NCBI RefSeq assembly: GCF_024169315.1 | Contig: NZ_JALJWR010000001.1 | Span: 4,948,501-5,012,500 of the forward strand | Origin: Pseudomonas migulae | Lineage (GTDB): Bacteria; Pseudomonadota; Gammaproteobacteria; Pseudomonadales; Pseudomonadaceae | Direction of reading: 5' to 3' | Length of the DNA: 64,000 nucleotides | Part shown: piece by piece, positions 46,802 to 55,035 of the stretch | How positions within the stretch are numbered: position 1 is the stretch's first letter | Layout of the letters: each line of letters opens with the position of its first letter | Program-made: the position numbers and the translations under genes | The notes under the pieces: model-generated | Seen by the model: only the letters and a program-made list of their open reading frames with translations | Told to the model about the DNA's origin: nothing | Database searches by the model: none

Positions 46802-48220
46802 TTACGTTTTGTAATCGTCGAGCAACCGAAGGAACCGTTCCCGCACCTGAACGTTATCGCTGTGCGCCACGTTGAAACGCAGAAAATGACTGGCATCCGG
46901 TGCTTTGCTGAGCAGGGTGCCAGGCGCCAGCACCAGGTCGATGTCCAGCCCTTTCCTCGCCAGCGTTTCGGCATGATGCCCGTCGGGCAATCGCGTCCAG
47001 ATGAACAACCCTTCATGGGGCAGCGATGAAACGGAACAACCCGCCTCGACCAGCCAGTTCGATACCCGACTGCTCGATTCGTAAAGCCGGTCCACCGTGC
47101 GCCGGGTGTGTTTGGCGTAGCTGCCATCACTGAGCATCGTGCAGATAATCTGCTCCGCCAGTTCCGACGTCATGCCACCGCAGGCCATTTTCAGGGTGAC
47201 CATCCGTGCCGCCAGCTGTGGCGAAAGAACGGCATAGCTGACACGGCTGTTCGCCGTCAGGGTCTTGGAGAAACCGGACACGTAACTGACATTGTCCAGC
47301 CCGCCCGCCGCCAGGCGTGGCGTCGTTCGTTGCTGCATGTCGCAATACAAATCGTCTTCAACGATGTGAAAACCATACCGGTGGCTCAACTCCAGCAAGC
47401 GATAAACCTGCGCCGGGGAGAACGAATGCCCGGTCGGGTTGTGCAGGGTGTTGTTGGTCATGTAGAGCACGGGCCGATGGACGATCAGCAATTGCTCGAA
47501 GGCGTCCAGGTCCATGCCGTCGACGCCGCGGTGGATGGTGATGACCTTGGCGCCATGCAACGCCAGATTGGTGTGCATGGTGAAGTAACACGGGTCGTCG
47601 AGCAGCACCGTGTCGCCGGGTTTGACCAGCAGGCGCATCAGCATGTCGATGGCCTGCACGGTATTGGCGGTGGTGATGATCTGGTCCACCGGCACTTCGA
47701 TGCCCAAGGTCGCCAGTTTGACCCGCAGCGCTTCGCGCAGTGGCAGATAACCGGCGGCGACGCCGTATTCGCCCATGCGCAGGGAAGTGGCGCGCAGGGT
47801 GCCGCGCACCGCTTTCAACAGTTCGTCTGCCGGCAGCCACGAGGAAGGCAGGAAACCGGCGCCGGGGCGCAGCGCACCGTTGTCCTGCAGTACCGCGCGG
47901 CGGACCACGCTCAGTGTGTCTTGAGGTTGCAGGTCCGGGCCGGCATCAGACTTGTGCGTGAGACTGGAACGGTGCACGTAATGCCCCGAACCCTGGCGTG
48001 AAACCACCAGACCCTTGGCCCGCAAGCGATCCAGCGCATCCACCACCGTGGACTTGCCCACGTTCATCAACTCGGAGAGTTCGCGAATCGGTGGCAGCCG
48101 CGAACCGTGAGGCAGCCCGCCCTGGCTGATCGCCACCGACAATTGATCGACGATCTGCTGGACCAGCGGTACACCCGGCTGGAACTCGATAGCGGCGATC
48201 ACTGCACGCTGAACCTGCAT
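46802..48220 (-). CDS. MocR-type regulator (GntR winged helix + aminotransferase-like domain)
   Basis: 472 residues. The N-terminal GntR-type DNA-binding domain covers residues ~15-80 (LPHGSRLPPIRELSELMNVGKSTVVDAL; given here in two parts, SRLPPIRELSE and GKSTVVDAL). The rest is a fold-type I PLP domain with the cofactor block TANTVQAIDML, VEDDLYCDM and the Schiff-base lysine in VSGFSKTLTANSRVSY. MocR proteins sense PLP or amino compounds and control linked genes. It is divergent from the MFS gene across a 148-base gap that holds two perfect inverted repeats, so it probably controls the cluster to its right and its own gene. Confidence 0.92.
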   Translation of the reverse strand: MQVQRAVIAAIEFQPGVPLVQQIVDQLSVAISQGGLPHGSRLPPIRELSELMNVGKSTVVDALDRLRAKGLVVSRQGSGHYVHRSSLTHKSDAGPDLQPQDTLSVVRRAVLQDNGALRPGAGFLPSSWLPADELLKAVRGTLRATSLRMGEYGVAAGYLPLREALRVKLATLGIEVPVDQIITTANTVQAIDMLMRLLVKPGDTVLLDDPCYFTMHTNLALHGAKVITIHRGVDGMDLDAFEQLLIVHRPVLYMTNNTLHNPTGHSFSPAQVYRLLELSHRYGFHIVEDDLYCDMQQRTTPRLAAGGLDNVSYVSGFSKTLTANSRVSYAVLSPQLAARMVTLKMACGGMTSELAEQIICTMLSDGSYAKHTRRTVDRLYESSSRVSNWLVEAGCSVSSLPHEGLFIWTRLPDGHHAETLARKGLDIDLVLAPGTLLSKAPDASHFLRFNVAHSDNVQVRERFLRLLDDYKT

Positions 48221-48242
48221 TTTACTGGTCTCTCCGGCAGTA

Positions 48243-48268
48243 AAGTTCGTTTGATTCTATACGAACTT
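48243..48268. promoter_or_regulatory. Perfect inverted repeat, candidate operator 1
   Basis: AAGTTCGT, ten bases, ACGAACTT: an 8-bp perfect inverted repeat ~20 bases upstream of the regulator start, placed to affect its own promoter. Confidence 0.55.
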
Positions 48269-48319
48269 GCTCTGATGAAAACAAGCGACTCTCTCTACCA
48301 TCACCTTACAGACTTTCCT

Positions 48320-48348
48320 GATTGTTCGCGCTGGACGCCTGAACAATC
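48320..48348. promoter_or_regulatory. Perfect inverted repeat, candidate operator 2
   Basis: GATTGTTC, thirteen bases, GAACAATC: a second 8-bp perfect inverted repeat, ~20 bases upstream of the MFS gene. Its half-site shares GTTC/GAAC with operator 1. Confidence 0.55.
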
Positions 48349-48368
48349 GCTGGTTCCAGAGGTGTTGC

Positions 48369-49469
48369 ATGAGTGTTCAAACTACGGTCGCCGTCGCCAA
48401 ACCGGTGATCAACATCCGCCTGTTCACGATCCGGATCATCACCGCCGTGTCGCTGTTTGCCGTTCTGGGCAAGGCCAACGTCTGGCTCGACACCGCCACC
48501 AACAGCATCCTCGCCCTCGGGTATCGGGCGCTATTGCTGTTACTACCGCTGACGTTGCTGGTACTCGGCCGCCGCTCCCTCAGCGTTACGCTGATGTGCG
48601 CCGCCCTCGGCCTGGTGTTGCTGGCGGTCACCAGCAACCAGGGCATGGTGATGTTCGCCGCGGCGTTGTTCGCCTACGGCATTGCCATTGCCGGCTACCT
48701 GATCAAGAGCGAAGCCGCCCAGACCAAAGAGGGCGCAGCCTACAACCGAGTCGCCATGAACATGGGCAGCCTGGTGGCGGGGCTGATCCTGCTCTCGCCG
48801 CTGCTGACCCCAACCCTGTTTTTCCTCGGCGCCGCAGGTTTCGTCCTGCTGTGCCTGCCCATCGCCATGGGTGCGACCTTCACCACCCAACCGGTGGTTG
48901 CAAGCCCGGTCGCCCACGATGGCAGCGGCTGGCGCAACAAGCTGCCGTGGGTCATCGCCGGCATCATCATGGGCATCAAGCTGTTTGGCGTGTTCTCGAT
49001 TTTGCCCCAGGCGATCCTGCTCAAGACCGGTGAATTGCCGGCCTGGTATGGCTTGATGCTGATCCTCAACAGCGCCGTGGTGGTGTTCGCCCAGGTGCCG
49101 GTGATGAAACTGATCGAGCGCACCGGGCGCTTCAAGGTGGTCGCTGTCATCGGGATCATCATCGGCGGCTTCGCCGTGCTCTCGTCGCCGGCCGCGTTCC
49201 GCGTCGAAACCCTCGCCGGGGCGTTGATCTGGGTCGCGCTGCTGTCCATCGCCGAGTGCGCGTTCAGCTACCTCGATTACTTCTCCGTCAAACAGAACAA
49301 CATGTTCGTCAAGGAAGTGTCCCTGGGCGTCGGCGCCGGGCTGACGGTGCTGATCATGCGGGTCATGCCACCGCCCTATAACGCCTTGGTACTGGCGGCC
49401 ATCGGCGCGGGCGGCATCCTCGCCTGGTACTGGCTCAACCGTAAATCCAACGCGTCATTGCACGACTGA
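48369..49469 (+). CDS. MFS-like membrane transporter
   Basis: 366 residues with about ten to eleven hydrophobic segments in two halves separated by a short polar loop (residues ~175-195). It has no signal peptide. The general pattern (LFAVLGKANVWLDTATNSIL; GIIMGIKLFGVFSILPQ) is of the major facilitator type, but the family is not clear to me. As the first gene of a biosynthetic-looking cluster behind a MocR regulator it is a likely exporter of the product or importer of a precursor; the direction is inference. Confidence 0.75.
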   Translation: MSVQTTVAVAKPVINIRLFTIRIITAVSLFAVLGKANVWLDTATNSILALGYRALLLLLPLTLLVLGRRSLSVTLMCAALGLVLLAVTSNQGMVMFAAALFAYGIAIAGYLIKSEAAQTKEGAAYNRVAMNMGSLVAGLILLSPLLTPTLFFLGAAGFVLLCLPIAMGATFTTQPVVASPVAHDGSGWRNKLPWVIAGIIMGIKLFGVFSILPQAILLKTGELPAWYGLMLILNSAVVVFAQVPVMKLIERTGRFKVVAVIGIIIGGFAVLSSPAAFRVETLAGALIWVALLSIAECAFSYLDYFSVKQNNMFVKEVSLGVGAGLTVLIMRVMPPPYNALVLAAIGAGGILAWYWLNRKSNASLHD

Positions 49470-49511
49470 GTCACCGCGTTTGCGCTTTTCACTCCACAGG
49501 TCGGAGGCTTC

Positions 49512-50792
49512 ATGAATACGACGTCATGCGTAGTAGTGGTCGGGTACAACGGCAACCGGGTTCACGATATCCGGAAGCTGCGCGACCTCTGCAAGACGCT
49601 CTATAACGCCAGGCTGATCCTGGTGGTCGAGCAGATTCAACCCGATGACGATCAGGTGGCGGATCACGTCTGCACGGCCTCGATGGCGCCGCAGGACATC
49701 GCCGATTCCGTCGATCTGCTGGTCGGTTGTCTCGGTGCCGATTGCTGGAAGCTGATCGGCGTCCTGCCATTTTCCGACCGTGGCGTGTTGCTCGGTGCCG
49801 CGTTGGCCACGCATTTCGGCCTGCCCGGCATTACCCCCGGCGAAGCGCGGGCGGGGCTGGACAAACAGATTTTTCGCAAGCTCGAAGCGGCCACCGACAC
49901 GGCGCCCGACGATTACCGTCCGGTGTTTTCCGCCCGTGTCGAAAGCCTCGGCGAACTGCGTCAGCGGGTGGTCGAACTGGGCGGCAAAGCCTTCATCAAA
50001 CCGGCCTGCGAAGGCGCGAGCCGAGGTTGCCGGGTCATCCATCATCCGTCCGAATGTGACGAGGCCTGGCAGGCGCTCAAGCCCTATCGCGAAGGCGGCA
50101 TCGTCCTCGAAGAGTTGATTCAGAACGCCCGGGAATACAGCTGGGATTACGTCGCGGGCAGCACTTGGGTCACCGAGAAAACCACCACCGAAGGCGCCTA
50201 TCGCGCGGAGATCCAGCAAGTGGTGCCGGCGCCGTTGGCGGCTGACGTCCAGGCGCGCCTGGCGGCGGCCGGCCGGCACATGTCCGGACTGGTCTCGCTG
50301 GAAAACGGCGCCTATCACAACGAGATCTTCCTGCGCCGCGACGGCCTGACCTCGGCGGTGGAAACCAACATGCGCCCCGGAGGCATGCACATCTGGGACC
50401 TGGCGCGTCTGGCGTTTGTCGATTTCGATCCATGGGAACGCTGGGTCCGCTGGGCGGTGGAAGGCAAGGTCGACCATCACGACCCCGTTGCCCGCGGCTA
50501 TTGCGGCATTCGCCTGCTCCGGGCGCCGGCCGGTGGTCTTTTGCGCTACGTGCCGGACATCGAATCCCTTGCCCGGGAGCTGGACATCGAGCTGGTCGAG
50601 GCGGTGTACGCCAAGCGCCTCAGTGATTCCGTCACCGCACTGGTGAAGGACAACACGTCGTTTATCGGCCACGTCGTTTTGTTCAGCGAAGACTACGGGC
50701 AGCTCAGCGACAACTTGCTGCGGCTGGCAGAGGCGATCGAATCGCGCGTCGAAGTCACCTGTCTGGCGGCGCCGGCGAGAGCCGTGGGTTGA
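49512..50792 (+). CDS. ATP-grasp ligase
   Basis: 426 residues. An N-terminal pre-ATP-grasp domain (VVVVGYNGNRVHDIRKL) is followed by the ATP-grasp fold: the nucleotide-binding lysine in KAFIKPACEGASRG (about residue 160), VLEELIQNAREYSWDY, and the metal-binding end SAVETNMRPGGMHIWDLA. Such enzymes join a carboxylate to an amine through an acylphosphate (dipeptide or amide ligases). In the absence of any NRPS nearby it is the likely bond-forming enzyme of the cluster. It lies 42 bases after the transporter, with GGAGG as ribosome site. Confidence 0.88.
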   Translation: MNTTSCVVVVGYNGNRVHDIRKLRDLCKTLYNARLILVVEQIQPDDDQVADHVCTASMAPQDIADSVDLLVGCLGADCWKLIGVLPFSDRGVLLGAALATHFGLPGITPGEARAGLDKQIFRKLEAATDTAPDDYRPVFSARVESLGELRQRVVELGGKAFIKPACEGASRGCRVIHHPSECDEAWQALKPYREGGIVLEELIQNAREYSWDYVAGSTWVTEKTTTEGAYRAEIQQVVPAPLAADVQARLAAAGRHMSGLVSLENGAYHNEIFLRRDGLTSAVETNMRPGGMHIWDLARLAFVDFDPWERWVRWAVEGKVDHHDPVARGYCGIRLLRAPAGGLLRYVPDIESLARELDIELVEAVYAKRLSDSVTALVKDNTSFIGHVVLFSEDYGQLSDNLLRLAEAIESRVEVTCLAAPARAVG

Positions 50793-50842
50793 GCCTTCGG
50801 GATCAAAGTTTCAAGCATTATTGGTTTAAGAGGGTTGAGTGA

Positions 50843-51340
50843 ATGATTGAGCAAAAAATGTCGTGTGACGAACGGTTCATCGCCCTGGCGAAAGAACTCA
50901 ACTACGACATCTACGGCGAGAACACCGTGGGCGGACGTTACGCACCGCTGGTGCGGCATCACGATGAAATCTACGTCAGCGGCCTGGTCCCGCGCATGAG
51001 CGGCAAAATGCAATACCCGGGCAGGGTCGGGCTGGAACTCAGCCTGGCGGATGCACAAGCGGCCGCCAGCATCAGCGCCATGCGCGGGCTGGCACTGATC
51101 GTTGATGCCATCGGTTCGCTGGACAAAATCAAGTCGTTGATACGGGTCACGGTGTACGTGAAGTGCACGGCGGACTTCGTTGATCTCAGTGAAGTGGCCA
51201 ACGGTGCATCGGATGTCTTCAGTCATGTGCTGGGCGATGCGGGGAAACATACCCGAACCACTGTCGGCGTCTATCAGCTACCGAAAAATGCCGCCGTGGA
51301 AGTTGACATGATCGTGGCACTGCGGCCTTCGGTATTGTGA
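50843..51340 (+). CDS. RidA/YjgF family protein
   Basis: 165 residues with the RidA landmarks: YVSGLVPRM, RVTVYVKCTADF (the conserved Arg that holds the substrate carboxylate) and AAVEVDMIVAL near the C-terminus. RidA proteins hydrolyse reactive enamines/imines released by PLP enzymes. Here it may deal with an intermediate of the aminotransferase or of the aminomutase chemistry. It is slightly longer than typical RidA (~130), by an N-terminal extension. Confidence 0.87.
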   Translation: MIEQKMSCDERFIALAKELNYDIYGENTVGGRYAPLVRHHDEIYVSGLVPRMSGKMQYPGRVGLELSLADAQAAASISAMRGLALIVDAIGSLDKIKSLIRVTVYVKCTADFVDLSEVANGASDVFSHVLGDAGKHTRTTVGVYQLPKNAAVEVDMIVALRPSVL

Positions 51341-51423
51341 GTGTTAGTTGGTCGACTTTACAGTGATCGATAGTTCGCCTAGTGTCTGGTCACTTAAAGT
51401 CGATAATAAGTCGGTGTGTGCGG

Positions 51424-51891
51424 ATGAATAACATTAAAGGCGGTTTTTTTTCATATAAGGACTTTCGCCAGAGTTTGAACCGACCGCCGGTCAATGCGCG
51501 GGTGTGGACAGGTGATGAACTCACCGGCATGCGTCAGCAGCTCAAGGACAGCGAGGTCGATATTGTCGCGCTGGCTCACGCCGACGACACTGAAGGCTGC
51601 AAGTTGACGCCGGGGATGGCGGTGTCCATGCAATGGTTGAAACCGGGCACGTCGCTGAATGGCCATGCGCATTCGTGGTGGCACCTGTTCATCATTCAGT
51701 CCGGCAGCGGCGCGTTGACCCTGGGCGATGCCGATGCAGTAAACGTCAGCCCTGGCGACGTGTTGCTGGTGCCGGCCTGGACCCGGCACGGCTTCGTCAA
51801 CACCAGCACCACTGAACCGCTGGCCATGCTGAACATGAGCAACATGCCGCAAATGGCGCAGCTCTCCAATGCGGCAGACGCCACGGTCTGA
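51424..51891 (+). CDS. Cupin-domain protein
   Basis: 155 residues from the ATG at 51424; a GTG 14 codons earlier is possible and the ribosome site is weak for both. A single small beta-barrel holds the two cupin motifs: G-x-x-x-x-H-x-H in GTSLNGHAHSWWHLF and PGDVLLVPAWTRHGF. The histidines can bind one metal. Enzyme or sensor role unknown. A terminator hairpin follows, making this the last gene of the first transcript. Confidence 0.82.
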   Translation: MNNIKGGFFSYKDFRQSLNRPPVNARVWTGDELTGMRQQLKDSEVDIVALAHADDTEGCKLTPGMAVSMQWLKPGTSLNGHAHSWWHLFIIQSGSGALTLGDADAVNVSPGDVLLVPAWTRHGFVNTSTTEPLAMLNMSNMPQMAQLSNAADATV

Positions 51892-51921
51892 CACGCTCGA
51901 TCTTCACCTCTGTTACCCACC

Positions 51922-51952
51922 AGGGAGTCCGCATTCGCAGGCTCCCTTTTTT
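51922..51952 (+). terminator. Terminator within the cluster, after the cupin gene
   Basis: AGGGAG TCCGCATTCGCAGG CTCCCTTTTTTG: short stem with a T-run, splitting the cluster into two transcripts. Confidence 0.75.
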
Positions 51953-51977
51953 GTTTCTGCTCGCTGTGTTTTTGAAG

Positions 51978-52015
51978 TTCTGTATCCGTAGAAACAGATA
52001 ATTTCTGTATCTGTT
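51978..52015. promoter_or_regulatory. Direct and inverted repeats, candidate MocR operator for the second transcript
   Basis: TTCTGTATC occurs at 51978 and again at 52003 (25 bases apart). The second copy also belongs to the perfect inverted repeat AACAGATA-N7-TATCTGTT (51993-52015). It lies 72 bases upstream of the GST gene. Direct repeats two to three helical turns apart are how known MocR dimers bind. Confidence 0.5.
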
Positions 52016-52086
52016 CAGCGCTTAACCAACTAACTACGATCGTTTCCAATGCAACGGATTATTGTGGTTAAGCAAGGGAGCGTTCT

Positions 52087-52743
52087 ATGGAAAGTACGAA
52101 GCTGAAACTGTATGTCGGCGCAGATTTTGTCAGTGCTTTTGCAATGTCGGCATTTGTAGCGTTGAAAGAAAAGCAACTTTCGTTCGAACTTGTCACGCTG
52201 GACTTGAAAGCGCGTGAGAACTATCAGGCGAGTTATCAAGATATTTCGTTGACCTGCAAGATCCCCACGCTGGTTCACGATGGTTTTGCGCTGTCGGAAT
52301 CTTCGGCCATTGCCGAATACCTGGAAGAGATAGCACCAGGGCATCCAAAACTGTTCCCGCTGGACATCAAGCAACGCGCCCGCGCCCGTCAGCTCCAGGC
52401 GTGGTTGCGCAGTGATCTGCTGGTCATTCGCAAAGAGCGTCCGGCAGACCTCATTTACTTCGGCCAAAAAGATAACTCCCTGTCTGACGAGGCGCTGGCC
52501 GCTGTCGACCGACTGTTCTTTGTGGCGGACCGGTTGCTGGAGGAGGGCGCCGATCACCTGTTCGGGGACTGGAGCATCGCCGACACCGACCTGGCAATCA
52601 TGCTCAACCGACTGGTCGCCAATGGTGATCGGGTGCCTGAGCGGCTCGCGGCGTATGTGCGCCGGCAATGGGATCGCGACAGCGTCCGGGCCTGGATGGA
52701 TATAGAGCGCGCAGCGCCGGCCATTTTGCCCTTGAAACATTAA
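52087..52743 (+). CDS. Glutathione S-transferase family protein (YfcF-like)
   Basis: 218 residues. The thioredoxin-like N-terminal domain starts LKLYVGADFVSAFAMSAFVAL and contains the glutathione-site turn CKIPTLVHDGFALSESSAIAEYL. An all-helical C-terminal domain follows (FGDWSIADTDLAIMLNRL). It most resembles YfcF-type GSTs. First gene of the second transcript, with AAGGGAG as ribosome site. Confidence 0.88.
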   Translation: MESTKLKLYVGADFVSAFAMSAFVALKEKQLSFELVTLDLKARENYQASYQDISLTCKIPTLVHDGFALSESSAIAEYLEEIAPGHPKLFPLDIKQRARARQLQAWLRSDLLVIRKERPADLIYFGQKDNSLSDEALAAVDRLFFVADRLLEEGADHLFGDWSIADTDLAIMLNRLVANGDRVPERLAAYVRRQWDRDSVRAWMDIERAAPAILPLKH

Positions 52744-52776
52744 GGCCCACGCCAGGCAATCATCAGGAGCGCTGCC

Positions 52777-54117
52777 ATGCAGGGACTGTCGGAGCAGGAA
52801 AGATACAAACCCTATAACTCACGCACCATTCGCGACACGCCGTACTGGCAAAAACTGACACCTGCGTTGCAGGAAGCCATGACGGTGGTGGCCCGGGTCA
52901 TGCCGTTTCGCACCAATGAATATGTGCTCGGTACGCTGATCGACTGGAACAACATTCCGGATGATCCGATTTTCCGCATGACCTTCCCCCACAAGGACAT
53001 GCTGCTGCCGGACGAGTACGCGTCGCTCAAGCAACTGATCGAACGGGATGACGCCGTCGCCATCAAGCGTCGGATCGAAGCCATCTGGCTGCGCATGAAC
53101 CCGCATCCGGCCGGACAGCTGACACACAACGGCGTGACCCTCGACGGAAAAGTCCTGCCTGGCATACAGCACAAGTACCGCGAGACTGTGCTGTTTTTCC
53201 CTGGTGCCGGTCAGACGTGTCACGCGTACTGCACGTTCTGTTTCCGCTGGGCGCAGTTCATCGGCGAGGAAGAACTCAAGTTCAACGCGCGTGAGTCCCA
53301 GGAGCTGGTGAATTACCTGCGGGTGCACACCGAGGTAACCGACGTGCTGATCACCGGTGGCGACCCGATGATCATGAACACCCGGTCGCTGGCGGGGTAC
53401 ATCGAGCCGCTGCTGGAACTGCCTCACCTCAAAAGCATCCGCATCGGCACCAAGTCCGTGGCGTATTGGCCGCAGCGGTTTGTCAGCGACAAGGACGCGC
53501 CGGAACTGCTGGAGCTGTTTAAACGGATCGTCGCGGCGGGCAAACACCTGTCGATCATGGGGCACTACAACCACCCGGTGGAGATCCGTCAGGACATCGC
53601 CCGCCAGGCTGTCGAACGCATTCGTTCCACCGGGGCGACCTTGCGCATGCAGGCGCCGGTGATCCGCCACATCAACGAAAACCCCGCCGACTGGGCGGCG
53701 CTCTGGACCGAGGGCGTGCGGTTGGGGGCGGTGCCTTATTACATGTTTGTCGAGCGCGATACCGGGCCGAGCCACTACTTCGCGATGCCGCTGGTGCGGG
53801 CGTTCGAGATTTTCCAGGCGGCTTACCGAACGGTGTCCGGGCTGGCGCGCACGGTGCGCGGGCCATCGATGAGCACGTTTTACGGGAAGGTCTTGATCAA
53901 CGGCATCGAGACCGTGGCCGGGGAAAAAGTCTTCGTGTTGCAGTTTCTTCAGGCGCGCGATCCGCAGTGGGTATTGCGCACCTTCTATGCGCGATTCGAT
54001 CCGCAAGCAACCTGGTTCGACGAGTTGCGACCGGCATTTGGTGAGCGCACGTTTTTCTTTCAGCCGGAGCCTGTTGCAGCGCCCGAATTGATACCGGTCT
54101 TGCTCGAAACGGCGTAG
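52777..54117 (+). CDS. KamA-family radical SAM protein (lysine 2,3-aminomutase-like)
   Basis: 446 residues. The [4Fe-4S] cluster motif C-x3-C-x2-C is in QTCHAYCTFCFRWAQF (C148, C152, C155), followed by VTDVLITGGDPMIM and KSIRIGTKSVAYWPQRF, the family's SAM- and PLP-site landmarks. Aminomutases of this family move an amino group from the alpha to the beta carbon of lysine, arginine or glutamate. Here the substrate is unknown. The fingerprint after the third Cys (F-R-W) departs from the F-R-R/F-R-H of classical KamA/EpmB as I recall them, so a different substrate is likely. It lies 33 bases after the GST gene. Confidence 0.87.
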   Translation: MQGLSEQERYKPYNSRTIRDTPYWQKLTPALQEAMTVVARVMPFRTNEYVLGTLIDWNNIPDDPIFRMTFPHKDMLLPDEYASLKQLIERDDAVAIKRRIEAIWLRMNPHPAGQLTHNGVTLDGKVLPGIQHKYRETVLFFPGAGQTCHAYCTFCFRWAQFIGEEELKFNARESQELVNYLRVHTEVTDVLITGGDPMIMNTRSLAGYIEPLLELPHLKSIRIGTKSVAYWPQRFVSDKDAPELLELFKRIVAAGKHLSIMGHYNHPVEIRQDIARQAVERIRSTGATLRMQAPVIRHINENPADWAALWTEGVRLGAVPYYMFVERDTGPSHYFAMPLVRAFEIFQAAYRTVSGLARTVRGPSMSTFYGKVLINGIETVAGEKVFVLQFLQARDPQWVLRTFYARFDPQATWFDELRPAFGERTFFFQPEPVAAPELIPVLLETA

Positions 54118-54141
54118 GAAAATTCATCAGGAGATAGGGAT

Positions 54142-55014
54142 ATGAGCGGCATTCCGTTTGATCAGCGAGAAGGTTTTATCTGGCTCGACGGCGAGTTCGT
54201 CGAGTGGTCCGAGGCGCGCTTGCATGTGCTGACCCATGGTTTGCATTACGCGAGCACCGTGTACGAAGGGGAGCGTGTCTACAACGGCAAGATCTTCAAA
54301 CTGCGTGAGCACAGCGAGCGGCTGTATCGCTCGGCGCAGTTGATGGATTTCGCGATTCCCTATGAGCTGGCCGATCTGGAAGCGGCCAGTCATGAACTGT
54401 TGCAACGCAACAAGGTGGTCGACGGTTATCTGCGGCCGGTGGCGTGGCGCGGCAGTGAAATGATCTCGACTTCGGCCCGTTTCAACCGCGTGCACGTGGC
54501 GATCGCCTGCTGGCAATGGCCGAGCTATTTCGATCCGGCTGGGCACATGGGCGGCATCCGTTTGAAGACCGCCGAGTGGCGTCGTCCGCCACCCAGCAGC
54601 AGCCCGTTCGAGGCCAAGGCGTCCGGGCATTATCAGATCGCCACGCTCAGCAAGCACGATGCGGAAAACAACGGTTATCACGATGCGCTGATGCTCGACT
54701 GGCGCGGCCACGTCGCCGAAGCCACCAGCGCCAACGTGTTCTTCGTCAAGGGCCGGACGCTGCACACGCCGCTGCCCGATTGTTTCCTCAATGGCATCAC
54801 CCGCCAGACCGTTATCGAATTGGCCGGTGCGCTGGATTACCAGGTGGTCGAGCGCACGATTCTTCCTACGGAGCTTGGCGAATTCGATGAGTGTTTTCTG
54901 ACGGGCACCGCCGCTGAAATCACCCCCGTACAGAGCATCGACGAACAGCGCTATCGACCGGGCAACGCCTGTCGCGAATTCATTGCCGCTTACACCTCAA
55001 CCGTTAACGCCTGA
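54142..55014 (+). CDS. Class IV (branched-chain type) aminotransferase
   Basis: 290 residues with the fold-type IV pattern: IWLDGEFVEWSEARLHVLTHGLHYAS (in parts: LTHGLHYASTVYEGERVY), the lysine block KASGHYQIATLSKHDA, the glutamate in GHVAEATSANVFF, and FLTGTAAEITPV. It transfers amino groups with PLP. It is IlvE-like, but its place inside this cluster suggests a dedicated rather than housekeeping role. It lies 24 bases after the radical SAM gene. Confidence 0.92.
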   Translation: MSGIPFDQREGFIWLDGEFVEWSEARLHVLTHGLHYASTVYEGERVYNGKIFKLREHSERLYRSAQLMDFAIPYELADLEAASHELLQRNKVVDGYLRPVAWRGSEMISTSARFNRVHVAIACWQWPSYFDPAGHMGGIRLKTAEWRRPPPSSSPFEAKASGHYQIATLSKHDAENNGYHDALMLDWRGHVAEATSANVFFVKGRTLHTPLPDCFLNGITRQTVIELAGALDYQVVERTILPTELGEFDECFLTGTAAEITPVQSIDEQRYRPGNACREFIAAYTSTVNA

Positions 55015-55035
55015 TAAACCGCCAGGAACACCACC

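Noticed and set aside
46534..47130. 198-codon minus-strand frame overlapping the end of the first MocR gene
   Set aside because: It overlaps the MocR coding region in another frame, shows no recognisable domain, and its far end is Arg/Pro-rich shadow sequence.
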